Part shown: positions 10,145 to 20,156 of the stretch, piece after piece
How positions within the stretch are numbered: the first letter of the stretch is position 1
How the letters are laid out: the number at the start of each line of letters is the position of its first letter
NCBI GenBank assembly: GCA_026225945.1
Contig: JAMJFZ010001816.1
Coordinates: 4,838,501 to 4,902,500 of the forward strand
DNA: 64,000 nt
Reading direction: 5' to 3'
Source: Cricetomys ansorgei
Lineage: Eukaryota; Chordata; Mammalia; Rodentia; Nesomyidae
Notes under the pieces: generated by a model
The model's input: only the letters and a program-made list of their open reading frames with translations
Database searches by the model: none
What the model was told of the DNA's origin: nothing
Made by a program: the position numbers and the translations under genes

Positions 10145-10167
10145 GGGGGTGGGCCGGGGGCGGGGCC
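10145..10167 (+). promoter_or_regulatory. GC box / G-quadruplex-capable G tract
   Basis: Four G runs of 5, 3, 5 and 4 with loops of 1, 2 and 1 nucleotides, ending in the Sp1/KLF-type site GGGGGCGGGGCC (10156-10167). It is about 280 bp upstream of the ATG. Confidence 0.6.
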
Positions 10168-10316
10168 ACAGTCGAGGGCGGCGCCCGCGCTTGCGACTTT
10201 TGAAGTTCCCAGGAGTCCCGGCTCCCGCTGCGCACCGCTCTTCATCAGCCTGGTCGCCTCCCGCTCCCGCTCCGGCGCCGCTGGCTTTGAGCGATTTCAG
10301 GAGTTTCGAGGAAGCA

Positions 10317-10324
10317 ACGGAAGT
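10317..10324 (+). promoter_or_regulatory. Possible ETS-family site
   Basis: ACGGAAGT matches the GGAA core of ETS/GABP sites common in CpG-island promoters. It is a motif match only. Confidence 0.3.
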
Positions 10325-10417
10325 TCTGCTAGGTTCCCGAACTTAAACTGCACGTCGCGACAAAGGGAGGGGGGCGACGCGCGGGAGCACCGGGTCCCCG
10401 GCGCGCACCCACTGAGC

Positions 10418-10441
10418 TACTTTCTCCCTCTCTTGCCCTAG
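10418..10441 (+). promoter_or_regulatory. Possible 3' splice site just before the ATG
   Basis: A pyrimidine tract (TACTTTCTCCCTCTCTTGCC) ends in CTAG at 10438-10441, two bases before the ATG. It looks like a good acceptor. If used, the 5' UTR would come from an upstream exon in the CpG island and the base at -3 of the ATG would be that exon's last base. If not used, it is simply 5' UTR. Confidence 0.45.
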
Positions 10442-10443
10442 TC

Positions 10444-10512
10444 ATGGAAGGGATGGAGGACGCCGAGGCCGACTGCTCAGTTGCATTCGCAGAGGCTCAG
10501 AGATGGGTGGAG
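10444..10512 (+). CDS. Lmo7: LMO7 first coding exon (start of CH domain)
   Basis: A 69-base coding segment, 23 codons, phase 0 at its end, followed by the donor GTGAGT at 10513. The peptide begins MEGMEDAEADCSVAF and goes on AEAQRWVE. The AFAEAQRWVE segment is the opening of the calponin-homology domain of LMO7 as I know it. The paralogue LIMCH1 has AFSEAQKWIE at this position, so LMO7 fits better. LMO7 has CH, PDZ and LIM domains, associates with actin, afadin and alpha-actinin at junctions, and binds emerin and regulates muscle genes. Only the N-terminal tip is here; the remaining CH, PDZ and LIM exons lie beyond the window. The start has G at -3 and G at +4, and an in-frame TAG at 10330-10332 rules out an N-terminal extension on unspliced DNA. 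A second strong ATG is codon 4. An alternative is another CH-domain paralogue, which I consider unlikely. Confidence 0.82.
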
Positions 10513-10518
10513 GTGAGT
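10513..10518 (+). promoter_or_regulatory. Lmo7: 5' splice donor of the coding exon
   Basis: GAG followed by GTGAGT is a near-consensus donor. It ends the exon after a complete codon. Confidence 0.85.
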
Positions 10519-11084
10519 ACCATTTACATCTCTTCGCAGCTGTATTTGCGCTCTCCCGGCTGGAGACCGGGTCCTCAGCCAATCTGAGCTTATTCTGGTG
10601 AATAAGCCCGAATAAAGAAGAGGAGGTTTGGGGGACTGTGCAAATCCTCCGTTTCCAATCCCCTGATGCCTAGCCTTCTTCGGGACTTTCTTGCAGATTT
10701 CCCCAGAGCTCGCCCACTAGGTTTGGGTATCTCGACCATTCCAGAGGACCAGTCCAGCTTCCTCGGATGTCTCTGAGAAAGAGGGACATGGAGCTAGGCC
10801 GGGGTCCTTGGATGAATTTCTTTGGGATGCTGATGCCTGACTCGCACCTGGGTAACCAGTGTATCCAGTGTCCAGTGTGAGCTCTGCCACCCCTCCCTCT
10901 CTGCCTCACCCCTTCTGCAGTTAGGAAACTAAGATATCCTAGCTCATTTACAGATGGCTTGCTATTCGCCTAGCTGCGCCCCATAGACAAAGTCTCCTGT
11001 TCCCTCTCTTCTTGTGAAGGAGGGATAGTCTCTGCATCGTTGCCTTCTGACCAGACTATTTTATTCTGTGGTTAATAAGTCGGG

Positions 11085-11175
11085 GTGCGGGGTGTGAATA
11101 TGTGTGCTTGTGATTGAACTCAAGGCATATACCACCATGCCTGTGCTCTAGCACTGAGTTACAACCCTTGGCTCT
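11085..11175 (-). repeat. ID-like SINE, antisense
   Basis: GTGATTGAACTCAAGGCATA and CTCTAGCACTGAGTTACAACC resemble the reverse of the tRNA-derived ID head (GGGGTTGTAGCTCAGTGGTAGAG). Confidence 0.6.
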
Positions 11176-11315
11176 AAGAGGGCTTTTAGGATGGGTCAAA
11201 AGAACCCTTCCAAACGTGGGGATTGGATTAACTGCTTGTTATGAAATTGTTGCCACACCAGCATTGAAGTCATTTGGGAGTTACTGCTGCCACATACTGC
11301 TTAATCCAATAGCTA

Positions 11316-11390
11316 GGGATTTAATTCAGGTCCGGGTGGCATGGCAAGCAAGAACCCTACTCCTGAATCACACCCACAGATCCTCAATAT
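11316..11390 (-). repeat. ID-like SINE, antisense, diverged
   Basis: GGATTTAATTCAGGTCC, GCAAGCAAGAACCCTACTCC and TGAATCACACCCACAGATCC are a diverged reverse ID head. Confidence 0.5.
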
Positions 11391-11506
11391 ATTTAAGAAT
11401 TCAAATTAGGATTAAAGACTCCCCGAGAAAAGCAACATTACTAAGAATGTCAAAGAAACAGTATTTTTTTTTAAAGTAATTTTATTTTCTTTACAGAATT
11501 CATTAG

Positions 11507-11845
11507 GGCTGGGGAGATGGCTCACTAGGTCTCACCAGCATGAACACACACATTTGAGTCCCCAAAACCCATGGGAAAAAAAAAAAAAAGCCACTGCAAA
11601 CCCCAGGTCAGGCAATGCTGCTGAGACAGAAGGATCCATGCTACTTGCTTGCCAGCCCAGCCCACCAAAACGGTGAGCTCAGTGAGAGACACTGTATGTT
11701 TAAAAAAAAAAAAGGCCAAGAAGAGATTGAGAAAAAGTCTGATGTTGATTTTGGCTTCCATATACACACCTGCCCACAACCACATCCACATTCACACCTA
11801 CTCACATGCACACCTACGTACAGGAGCACGCACACACGCAAATTA
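11507..11845 (+). repeat. B4A-type SINE, sense
   Basis: The tRNA-like head GGCTGGGGAGATGGCTCAC and GAGTCCCCAAAACCCATGGG are followed by a B1-like part (GACAGAAGGATCCATG, TGCCAGCCCAGCCCACC, TCAGTGAGAGACACTGT). It closes with a CA-rich tail at 11763-11840. A chimeric ID+B1 layout defines B4. Confidence 0.75.
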
Positions 11846-12497
11846 GAGAAAAACAGCAACACGTATTTTTGAAAAAAAAAAAAATGTTAAATGCCACATT
11901 TCTACTATTTAGTAAGAGGACGCGAGATGTGAATAACGTTGCTTTCTAGATCGTAGGGATGTCTCAGAAGTCAGCTTTTGGTGCTTTTATGGGCTGAAGC
12001 TTTGAGCTGTCAAGGTGACTTAGAAAGATGGGGGCTGGTGCATGGGAGACCGGGAGACGTTGTGAAGGCTGTATTCAGAATTGAAATGAGAGTGGAAAAA
12101 TCCCGGCAATGTAGTTAAGAGAAATAACTTTGCTCATTCATAAACCTGGAAAAGTCAAGGCTTTACTGTAATTTTCCATTAGTGGAGTGTGCTCTGCATA
12201 ATTTCAGAAAGCAAGTTTAACTCTCCGTTCTCTTTTTCATTTGAATGTGAAAGACAGAGGGAGGGGGAAGGGAAGGGATGTGGGGGGGCATTTTCATTCA
12301 TACATGGCTCCTGGGTGGAATTGGTCATTCAAGACTTCTAGATAGTGTTGGTATTTGCAAGACTTACACTTGTTTCTAGAACTGTGCGTATACATCATTT
12401 CAAACCTGATGGTTAGTATCTAGATCTTAGGAAAGTCAGTAATACTTGTTTGGCTTAGCATGCTTATAACTGTGTAAGAGTTCTGTGAGAGCACAGG
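11846..12497. other. Intron, nothing recognised
   Basis: Unique-looking AT-rich DNA without recognisable exon or repeat. Confidence 0.5.
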
Positions 12498-12606
12498 AAG
12501 CCCTGATCTGGAACTCACTATGTAGACCAGGCTGGCTTTGAACTCATGGAGATTGCTTATCCTGGCTTCAGAGTGCTGGCACTAAAGGTGTGACATCATC
12601 ATGCCT
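12498..12606 (-). repeat. B1 SINE, antisense, 5' part lost
   Basis: GATCTGGAACTCACTATGTAG, ACCAGGCTGGCTTTGAACTC and GCACTAAAGGTGTGACATC. Confidence 0.8.
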
Positions 12607-13082
12607 CGCATCATGTTTCTACTTAAAATTTTTATCAACAATTCTTTAGGAATGCTCTGGGCATTTGAAATGATACCTGTTGGTTCACTGATAGATTTAT
12701 TTTAATTCTCTTGCTAGCTGCTTTCTTTACCGCTAAAGCCTGTATTTAAAATACTCTTTTGTGCAAAGAAACAGAATGTCTGATTCTCATCGCCACAACC
12801 TTGCTTTTAAAAACTCTTAGTCTGAAGATAAAGGGTTGATTTCAAGGCATTTTCTAATGTATTTTGAAATAGGAACAAAGTAGTAGCATAAAGTTCTCCT
12901 GTTTGTCAATATTCTTGCTCTGTGTCGCTCTTTCTGTTGTTTTTTTTTCTGTATAAGCTTCTGATTTACGTATCTCATGTATACATGTATGTACTTGTGC
13001 TATAACTTGTAATATTGTACAGAATATAGCCTGCTGTCTTTATCTTCACCCAGAGTTTTATATGCACCTGTATTTTTTCCTG
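12607..13082. other. Intron, nothing recognised
   Basis: AT-rich unique-looking DNA, no exon or repeat recognised. Confidence 0.5.
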
Positions 13083-13165
13083 CTGTGCTGGTGCTTGGAA
13101 CTGAACCTAGCTACCTCATTATATAAGGGCTCTTCTACTCCAAGCTACCCCACCCCACGCCCTCA
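13083..13165 (-). repeat. ID-like SINE, antisense, diverged
   Basis: GGTGCTTGGAACTGAACCTAG and GCTCTTCTACTCCAAGCTACCCC are a diverged reverse ID-like head. Confidence 0.5.
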
Positions 13166-14757
13166 GCTGCAGTTTTGACTATTCCAAGGTCAGCAAAGTC
13201 CAATAACCTTGCAAAACTTTGAATGATGACCAGACCTCATGTCAGTATGTACTTCCCGGTCCTATTTTGTATCTGTGACTACAAATACGTAATGTGTTAT
13301 TCTTAACAACCAAACTTAAAGTTATTAAAGTTCATGTTGGGGTGAGTTACAAAGAAATGAGGTGTGAGAGCTATTGTTATTTTATTGATTTCTCTTTTGC
13401 TTTCATTTTGATTATAGTTAGATTCTTAAGAAAAATGAGTACATAAACAGGTTTGGCCACTCAGAGATTAATTTTGCAGTCAAAACAATGTATGAGCGGT
13501 GCTCTTTAAGATAATGCAGCAGGGTGATATCAGATGGTTATCTAGGTGGAAATGTTGTTTGGAATATTAATAATGTAGCAGGGCTAGTTTATGATTAAAC
13601 ATTGGTTTAAAACAGAGTTAGGCAATGGTTTGCAGGCAAAGCTCCCCTAGCAAGGTCAAGGACTAGGTGATGAAGTGGCAGAAAACACAGCCTAGACTCA
13701 CTAATTTTAGTTTGCTTCTGCTGTACCTTTTAATTTCCTATACTTAATAGTTGCCTCTGTCTGCTGAGGGGAAAAAAAAAAAACCCTTAACTTAAACCGA
13801 TAAAATACTGATGAGATTAGAAACCTTGCTTGATCACTGGTTTCCAGTCTATGAGCTCACGTAGTTATCTAGGTGTGAGGATTAAGCATAGCCATGTCTA
13901 TGGCTAGCACAGAACAGGCTCACTTGATTCACCACCTTCCTGCTCACCTGTCCTCTGTGTTATCTCTGGGTTTGAGGCTTTCAGTATCGCTGTCATCCTG
14001 TAAAAGGACCGAAGGCTGCCAGCTTGAGTGATTGCCAGTTCTGGCACCAGAATAAGAGTCCTGGATCTCTGTTTACTTCCAATTGTCTGGTCCTCCACCT
14101 GCCCCAAGTCCTTAACCCTTCCAAGATGTTCCGTCACTATGCTTTTCCTTATTTTGTTTGCCTCTGTGCTAAAGAATTTCAGGAATTTAAAGAATTATTT
14201 GGTTTTAAAGGATTGTACTTTCTGGGTCCACCACTGGTATAAGCAAAATTCTACTTTGCTTTCTCTTTCAACTGTGTCCTTTCTAACCATGGCTGCCAAC
14301 CCCTGGCCTGTAAAATAATGAATGTTCTCTACACACCAGTGTTGTCCAGAGGCCAAGTGACAGTCTCCTGAATGTGTACTGCTGCTTTTCGAATGCTGAT
14401 AGAGCAGCAAATATTCATTTGAAAATGTTTTCTAAATTCAGAGAAGCATACTTGGTAATTCACGTAATTTCAACTGCCAAATCTAATTGTCACGGTTCTT
14501 GGTATAGCGAACCCAATGTGCTATTTAAACAGAGTGTGCCCAATGCTTGTAACAAATAGCCGTGTCTCAGTCCGTCACAACCAACCTCCTGTTCAAGTCA
14601 TGTTCAAGTAAGACAAATGGCAGCTGTAACCAATGGGGCTCTATCTGTACCCCGCTTCCATTTCTTATGTTATTTCCTTCTCACTGTCTGCCCGTGGTGG
14701 GAGGGAACAATCTCCACGGCCTTTGGTCTATATGGCTACTGTAAAAGCCACGTAACT
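13166..14757. other. Repeat-poor intron block
   Basis: About 1.6 kb without any repeat I recognise. Open frames at 13904-14559 overlap each other on both strands and show no domain, so they are not called as genes. Confidence 0.5.
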
Positions 14758-14888
14758 GCAGCACTCCATTTGTCATCGCTCTTGCAGAGGACCTGAGTTC
14801 AGGTCCCAGATTGCAATTACCTATAACTGTAGCTCCAGGGGATCTGATACCCTCTTCTGGCCTCTGTGGGCACCTGTGTGACAGTGGA

Positions 14889-14934
<46 letters not shown>

Positions 14935-14945
14935 CGAAAAATCAT
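14758..14945 (+). repeat. B3-type SINE, sense, with (CA)n tail
   Basis: CTCTTGCAGAGGACCTGAGTTC, CTGTAGCTCCAGGGGATCTG and CCCTCTTCTGGCCTCTGTGG are followed by a pure CA tract at 14892-14931. The tRNA-like head is shortened. Confidence 0.82.
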
Positions 14946-15786
14946 ACAGGCAGTTCTTATACCAGCTGTTGTATAGAAACTCTCTCCAAGTATAAGCTTG
15001 ATCTTGTTAGTTCTTTATTTTCTGGGAAGTCATGTGAAAATTTTCTAAATGTTTTTAATGAAAAACTTTACAGTCCATAACCCTTACCACTCACTATCCT
15101 TTGCAATCTGGTCCTGCCCTACTTGTTGATCTTAGTTTTCAGTCCTTTCCTTCATAACTACTTGTGTAGTTTTCTCCTTTCTAGCCCATGGCGTTTGTGC
15201 AATTAAATGAGATGCTGACCGAAGAGCATCCATGCTCCCTAGGAACTGCCGTGTCTCCCTTTGAGTATAGTACAGTTTTCGTCCTCCCATGTTGTCAGGT
15301 ATGGACAGCCCCGCTAATCAGGACTTCTTTGTTTTTTCCTACTGAGGCTAACTCACCCTCGTGTGAAGTCTCTTCTGAACCGTTAGACCTTCCATTTTCC
15401 TACTGTCTGCGACAGTAGTATTGGTTTTTCCACCAAGGGCAAGGAGTCGAGGGCACGAAAGTATTCTTCCCTTGAGCTCTTGGCATGCTGCCTGGCAATG
15501 CTTGCCGGGCACAGGCATCTTCTTAACACTACAACGGCAACAGATTTAAAACGTAGTGCTTTGAGGATCAGGACTCCTTTCTTCCCCCAGCGGAGAGTCG
15601 AGTGGAGTCTATTGTGGTCATTTGGTGAGGATTCACCAAGAAGTCGGCCAGGACTTCTTCTGAGTGTCTGTGTGTAAGCTGTGGCTTTGTTCAGCATTTC
15701 TTCTTGGCCTCCCTGTTACACCAAAGTGGTACCAGTCTGCCTCCAGTCTTCCATTTGATCGTTTCTCTCATAGAGTCTTATACTTA
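14946..15786. other. Intron, nothing recognised
   Basis: Unique-looking. Overlapping open frames on both strands at 15188-15697 carry no recognised domain. Confidence 0.5.
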
Positions 15787-15897
15787 GTCATCCAAGAAAT
15801 ACCTACTAAATGCCTGCTGTCTGTCAGGCTCTCGTCAGTTGTATTATTTCAGTCGATAAGTCCCTTCCTGAGCTCTTTCCCTGAAGCTTCCAGAGAA
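15787..15897 (+). repeat. Ancient mammalian repeat (MIR/L2 type), likely
   Basis: GTCATCCAAGAAATACCTAC, TAAATGCCTGCTGTCTGTCAGG and GAGCTCTTTCCCTGAAGCTT follow the common mammalian pattern CAACAAATATTTATTGAGTG-CCTACTATGTGCCAGG. A similar piece is at 39862-39960. Confidence 0.5.
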
Positions 15898-16919
15898 AGG
15901 CGTGCCCCGTGAGGAATACACTTCTGAATTGACAGCACCTCTGTCAGCAACAGATCACTGCTGAAAAGGCCACTTGCCCAGTGTAGCATGGCACTGAGGG
16001 ACAGCCCAAGTGGGCCTACTGAGTCAGACGGCGTGGCCTTTGAGACACAAATACACTTGTCTATTGGGCTGGGGCATGGTGGCTTTTAAACATACGAGCT
16101 CCTGAATTTGTGTACAACATGACTCTAAGGGGTGTGTTTTATTGAGAAAATGTTTTTTTTATATAGTGAAACACATAGATTTTTGAATGCACCCCTGTGG
16201 GAGCTTTGTGTAATGAATCTGCAACATATCAGTCAAGTTATTGATTGCGTTTCTCATTCAAAAAGTTCCCATCCCTCAGTGCCCGGTGGGCCCCACCTCT
16301 TCTGTGAGCTGTCATCATTCTGACTTCCAGCCGCACAGATCTTCTCATGTGTTTGAATAGTCAAGAAATGGCCTAATTATAGTTTTTTCCCTCTCTTGCT
16401 TCTTTGTTGCGTGGCATTTCACTCTTTCTTGACCAAAATATCTATTTGGCAAATAAAAAAGGTTCTTAGGAAAGGGAGGGGCGATGAGAGGCCAGGGATT
16501 TCCTAAAATCCTTTGGAAAGGAACAGACTCTCACAAATCGGAACCAGGGCAGCAATGCTACTAGAATAGCCCGACTTCAGGAAGCCTAACCATGAGTTCG
16601 AAGAACTTCCTGAGGAACTGGGAGGGTTCCAGCACATTTGTCCTTCTGGATTATTCTACTGGTGGACTGAAAACTAGAAATGGACGTGCTCATAAAGTTA
16701 TGGGAAGGACAACTCATACCTCCAATGCAACAATATCCTTGAATGCTGGAGAGTGGACCCCCTGGGTCAAAGGTGATGACTGACAGCTTGATGTGAATTT
16801 GCTACCCAGAGTAGGATTCAAATATTTTGGCCAAGGCTAGAAATCAATGTTGGCCTCTTCCCCCTAAGTTAATAGATGAGTGATGCCTGTTGTTGCACTT
16901 TTTCTCAGAGCACCGATAG
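15898..16919. other. Intron, nothing recognised
   Basis: No exon or repeat recognised. The 63-codon frame at 16592-16783 has no known domain. Confidence 0.5.
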
Positions 16920-17055
16920 ACGTAAACATTTATATAACAGATGACTCCTTGGGTTTTCACCAGTGAGGAAGCTGAAGCAAAGATAAGGAAGGTTACCTCA
17001 TTTCAGTGAAGTCACAGAAGGCTAACCTGAGTCACAACTGGTGGCGTTTCTTCAG
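16920..17055 (+). repeat. MIR SINE, sense
   Basis: TTTTCACCAGTGAGGAAGCTG, GGTTACCTCATTTCAGTGAAG and TCACAGAAGGCTAACC follow the MIR core (GATGAGGAAACTGAGG... CAAGGTCACACAGC). Confidence 0.6.
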
Positions 17056-19110
17056 CCATTAGTAAAATACAGATGTTGAGTCTGCTCCTAAGCCAAGTGA
17101 GGCACTGTCCTTTCCAGTGTGTGTGACACAGAGGGTGTAGATCGACTCAGGCAGCTTTGGTGCTCCTCGCATCCCCTTTTCCCCTGGATACCAAGAGCAT
17201 GCTCAGACTTGAGATGTCAGTGTTGCTGTCTTGCCCTACAAGTTCTGGACAGATAGAGCTCAAATGTTTGATGAATGAACGCGTGTTCCCGTCCAGTCAG
17301 AAGCCTGGCTTATTGAGTTGTTGTTTTTAGATCTTAAGCTTGTTACCTATCAAAAGTGTGTCGGAGCCTGAAGAAATGATAAATTATGCCTGGCTGTGCT
17401 TACTCTTCAGTTTCCCGAAGGTAATTATTGGGTGTGCTTCTTTAAAAACATGTTTGATGCACTGAAAGCTTAATAAGGATAATAGCTGTCATATCTGCAC
17501 AACACTGAGCCAGAGTGACTTAGACAATCAGGTCCTTTGCTAAATAGATGAGGCTAATAGGAAGCGTAGAGATGAATCACAGCAACCCAGATGAACAGCC
17601 TTTTCAAAGAGAATACAACGCCACAGACAGCATCCGGAAGACTGGCTCTCATCCCTAGGTACAGGATGTTCAGCCCAGGGCTTAGGTGTCTCTTTATGAT
17701 GGTACATAGTGCCAGGACATTATGTTCACCTTCAAGCATCATAGTGAAAGAAGGACATGCAAGAGAGAGTTTAGAAAAGTCTTGTCTAGGATCAGTGGGT
17801 GGAATTTGTAAGAGTTTATCGATCACAGTGAGACGGTTAGAGTGCCATTTACGGCATGCCGTGCTAACAGGTACTAGCAGGAACTTACATTAGAGACTAG
17901 GATGCATTACAGATTGCAGTATTCTTACTGTACATATGTTTTCTGCTCTGACAGAAATGTAGCAGTTATGGGAAAAGAAGATTTTTTTTAATAGCTTCCT
18001 ATGGTCATTTCTCAGTGTGTTAAGGATCAAATTAATATAGCTCTGAATTTTATTGTGTTGAGATGTGTGATTTCAAAAATTGCAGTTTGGATTGTTTACT
18101 TGAGTTTCATCAAACAACAATAACAAAAAAAAAATCATTAAATGAACTTTGGCTTAGTGGTTAGAACAGAATTTCCAACAATTCCTGAACTGGCCCAAAA
18201 CTCGCTTCTGCTATTTTATGTTACATATTTTTGTGAAGCAGTGTTTACAACACTGACCATTTTAAAATCAAAACATCAACTATCCTGTAATACTGACCAT
18301 TCAGCTCACATTTAATTCTTTATATTAAAAAAGCTCACCTACCTCATTAGTATACAGATTTGTTTTCTGCAATAAATGGTGGATTATACATATATCAAAG
18401 AAGTGTTGTATAGTACATTTGTGAATGCTCTATTATCGGTAGATGTTTGATTTGTATACCTACTTTATGTATGGATATACACAGAGGGGCATAGAAGCCT
18501 CTAGGATGGGGAGGGGTCTTGCGTCTGAACTACACCAGAACAAACTGACTTAAACTATTTGTGATGGTTTTATCAAGAAGAGTGATGAGCTGAAAATGAA
18601 AGCAGCTAGCAGTTGTGAGTTTCTATCCCATGAAAGACACCTGGCAAGTGCATTAAACCCACCTATCCTTATACGGAGGGACTGTTGTGGCCCAAGTGTA
18701 TTTTTCTCAGACGAGGAAGGAAAGCGGTGAGAGGTACACTATTTATTTAGTAAAACACCAGAACTAATTTGCGGTGGTTGGAACTGGAACATAGACAGCT
18801 GCACTTCAGTGCTTATCCTCTCTCTCACTGTGCTGATGGAGAAGTAACTCTGGCCAGTGTGATGCTGAAGAGATGTGTGGTCCAGGTTCTTGTTTATCAT
18901 TGCTGTGGACACTGTAAGGTTAGGCCATTTTTTGTTTATAGCATGTGTTCTGGGAAGCATGTGACCATCAAATAGCAAGTCTTACAGAATTGTGCACAGA
19001 CATTCTGGAGCAATGGCTGCTGTTAGATTTACACATTCAAATATATTTGAATGAAATATTTAGTGCTCAATAAACTACAGAAAGTATTACAAATGGGGAG
19101 CATTTAAAGA
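17056..19110. other. Repeat-poor intron block
   Basis: About 2 kb with only a weak MIR-like patch at 17470-17560 (ATAATAGCTGTCATATC, ACTGAGCCAGAGTGACTTAG). No exon recognised; the paired 90-100-codon frames at 17554-17893 lie on opposite strands and have no known domain. Confidence 0.5.
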
Positions 19111-19125
19111 TTGATTTTACTCTTC

Positions 19126-19191
<66 letters not shown>

Positions 19192-19416
19192 TGTGTGTGT
19201 ATGTATGTGTGTGTGTATGTGTGTATGTATGTATGTGTGTGTGTGTATGTATGTGTGTGTGTGTATGTGTGTGTGTGTGCTGTGCATATGAGTGTAGATG
19301 ATAGTGGAGGCCAGAACAGGGAGTTGTGAACAGACCACATGGGTGATGGGGACCGAACTTGGGTCCTTTGCAAGTACAGTACTCACTCTTAATGACTGAG
19401 CCATCTCTGCAGCCCA
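19111..19416 (-). repeat. B3-type SINE, antisense, with long TG/TATG tract
   Basis: A (TG)n tract with TATG interruptions fills 19128-19279. The SINE body follows: GTGGAGGCCAGAACAGGGAG, GGGACCGAACTTGGGTCC and TGACTGAGCCATCTCTGCAGCCC, the reverse of the tRNA-like head. Six overlapping open frames across it are repeat translations. Confidence 0.82.
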
Positions 19417-19562
19417 AAAGGGGAGCATTTAACAATTTATTTATTTCTTATTCTTTGATAATTCATACATTTGTATAATGAATTTTGGTCAGTTTTAACC
19501 TTTTTCTGTCACTGAAAATCTCCTTCCCATCAAGCACCCACCTATTTTAATGTCTTTTAAAA

Positions 19563-19728
19563 GACAAACATCTGTTTATTAATTGATTGTGTGTGTGTGT
19601 GTATGTGTGTGTGTTGTATGTTGTGTGTTCATGTGGAGGTCAGAAGACAACTTTCAGGAGTAGGCTCTCTTCTTTAATAAGGTAGGTTCAGGCTTAGTAG
19701 CAGACAGCTCTACCTACTGAGCAATTTT
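19563..19728 (-). repeat. B3-type SINE, antisense, diverged
   Basis: TG tract at 19588-19625, then TGTGGAGGTCAGAAGACAAC and TCTACCTACTGAGC. The interval 19729-19966 after it holds another TG/GA-rich run (19735-19785) and otherwise nothing recognised. Confidence 0.65.
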
Positions 19729-19966
19729 TTTGTCTGTGTATATGTGTGTGTGTGTATGTGAGAGAGAGGGGGGAGCGGGGGGAGGTCCATTGAGTGTAAT
19801 CACGATTTCTTGCATAAGCATAGTGGGAGATTATTTGCTGGAACGTGGACAATTTATCAGTGTCTACAGCACTGGAGAAAGCAACATCTCCTTTCCCATC
19901 AACCATTAACTGCCAATAGTCCTTCACAGGGCCTCATGAGCCTCTTATGAGAACATTTAAAAAATT

Positions 19967-20156
19967 ATGTTTGCATGGGTGTCTGTGTGTGGGTTTGTGC
20001 ATCTGCATATGTGGTACCCAGGAGGCCAGAGGAGGTGGTCAGCTTCTTAGAACTCAAGTTACAAGTGTTTTTCAGCTCCACGATGTTCTGGGAACTGAAC
20101 TTGGGCCCCATGGAAGAGCAGGACGTGGTCTAATGGCTAAGCTATCTCTTCAGCCC
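19967..20156 (-). repeat. B3-type SINE, antisense
   Basis: CCCAGGAGGCCAGAGGAGG, GTTCTGGGAACTGAACTTGGG and GGCTAAGCTATCTCTTCAGCCC. Confidence 0.78.

Larger units (their letters stand above)
9480..10440 (+). promoter_or_regulatory. Lmo7: CpG island promoter of Lmo7
   Basis: GC content and CpG density rise sharply here, against an AT-rich and CpG-poor background over the whole remaining window. No TATA box is placed near the coding exon, and GC boxes are present (see 10145-10167), which fits a dispersed housekeeping-type promoter. Long open frames exist on both strands (9502-10098 plus, 9381-10061 minus), but they match no family I know and are expected in stop-poor GC-rich DNA. The exact transcription start cannot be read from sequence. 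Confidence 0.85.

Noticed and set aside
10088..10441. 117-codon plus frame (MAASVPQGG...) in the CpG island ending right before the Lmo7 ATG
   Set aside because: It ends with the TAG of the acceptor-like sequence, has no recognised domain, and overlaps other frames in stop-poor GC-rich DNA.
19104..19435. Several overlapping frames rich in His-Thr or Val-Cys
   Set aside because: They are translations of a TG/CA microsatellite and a B3 SINE.
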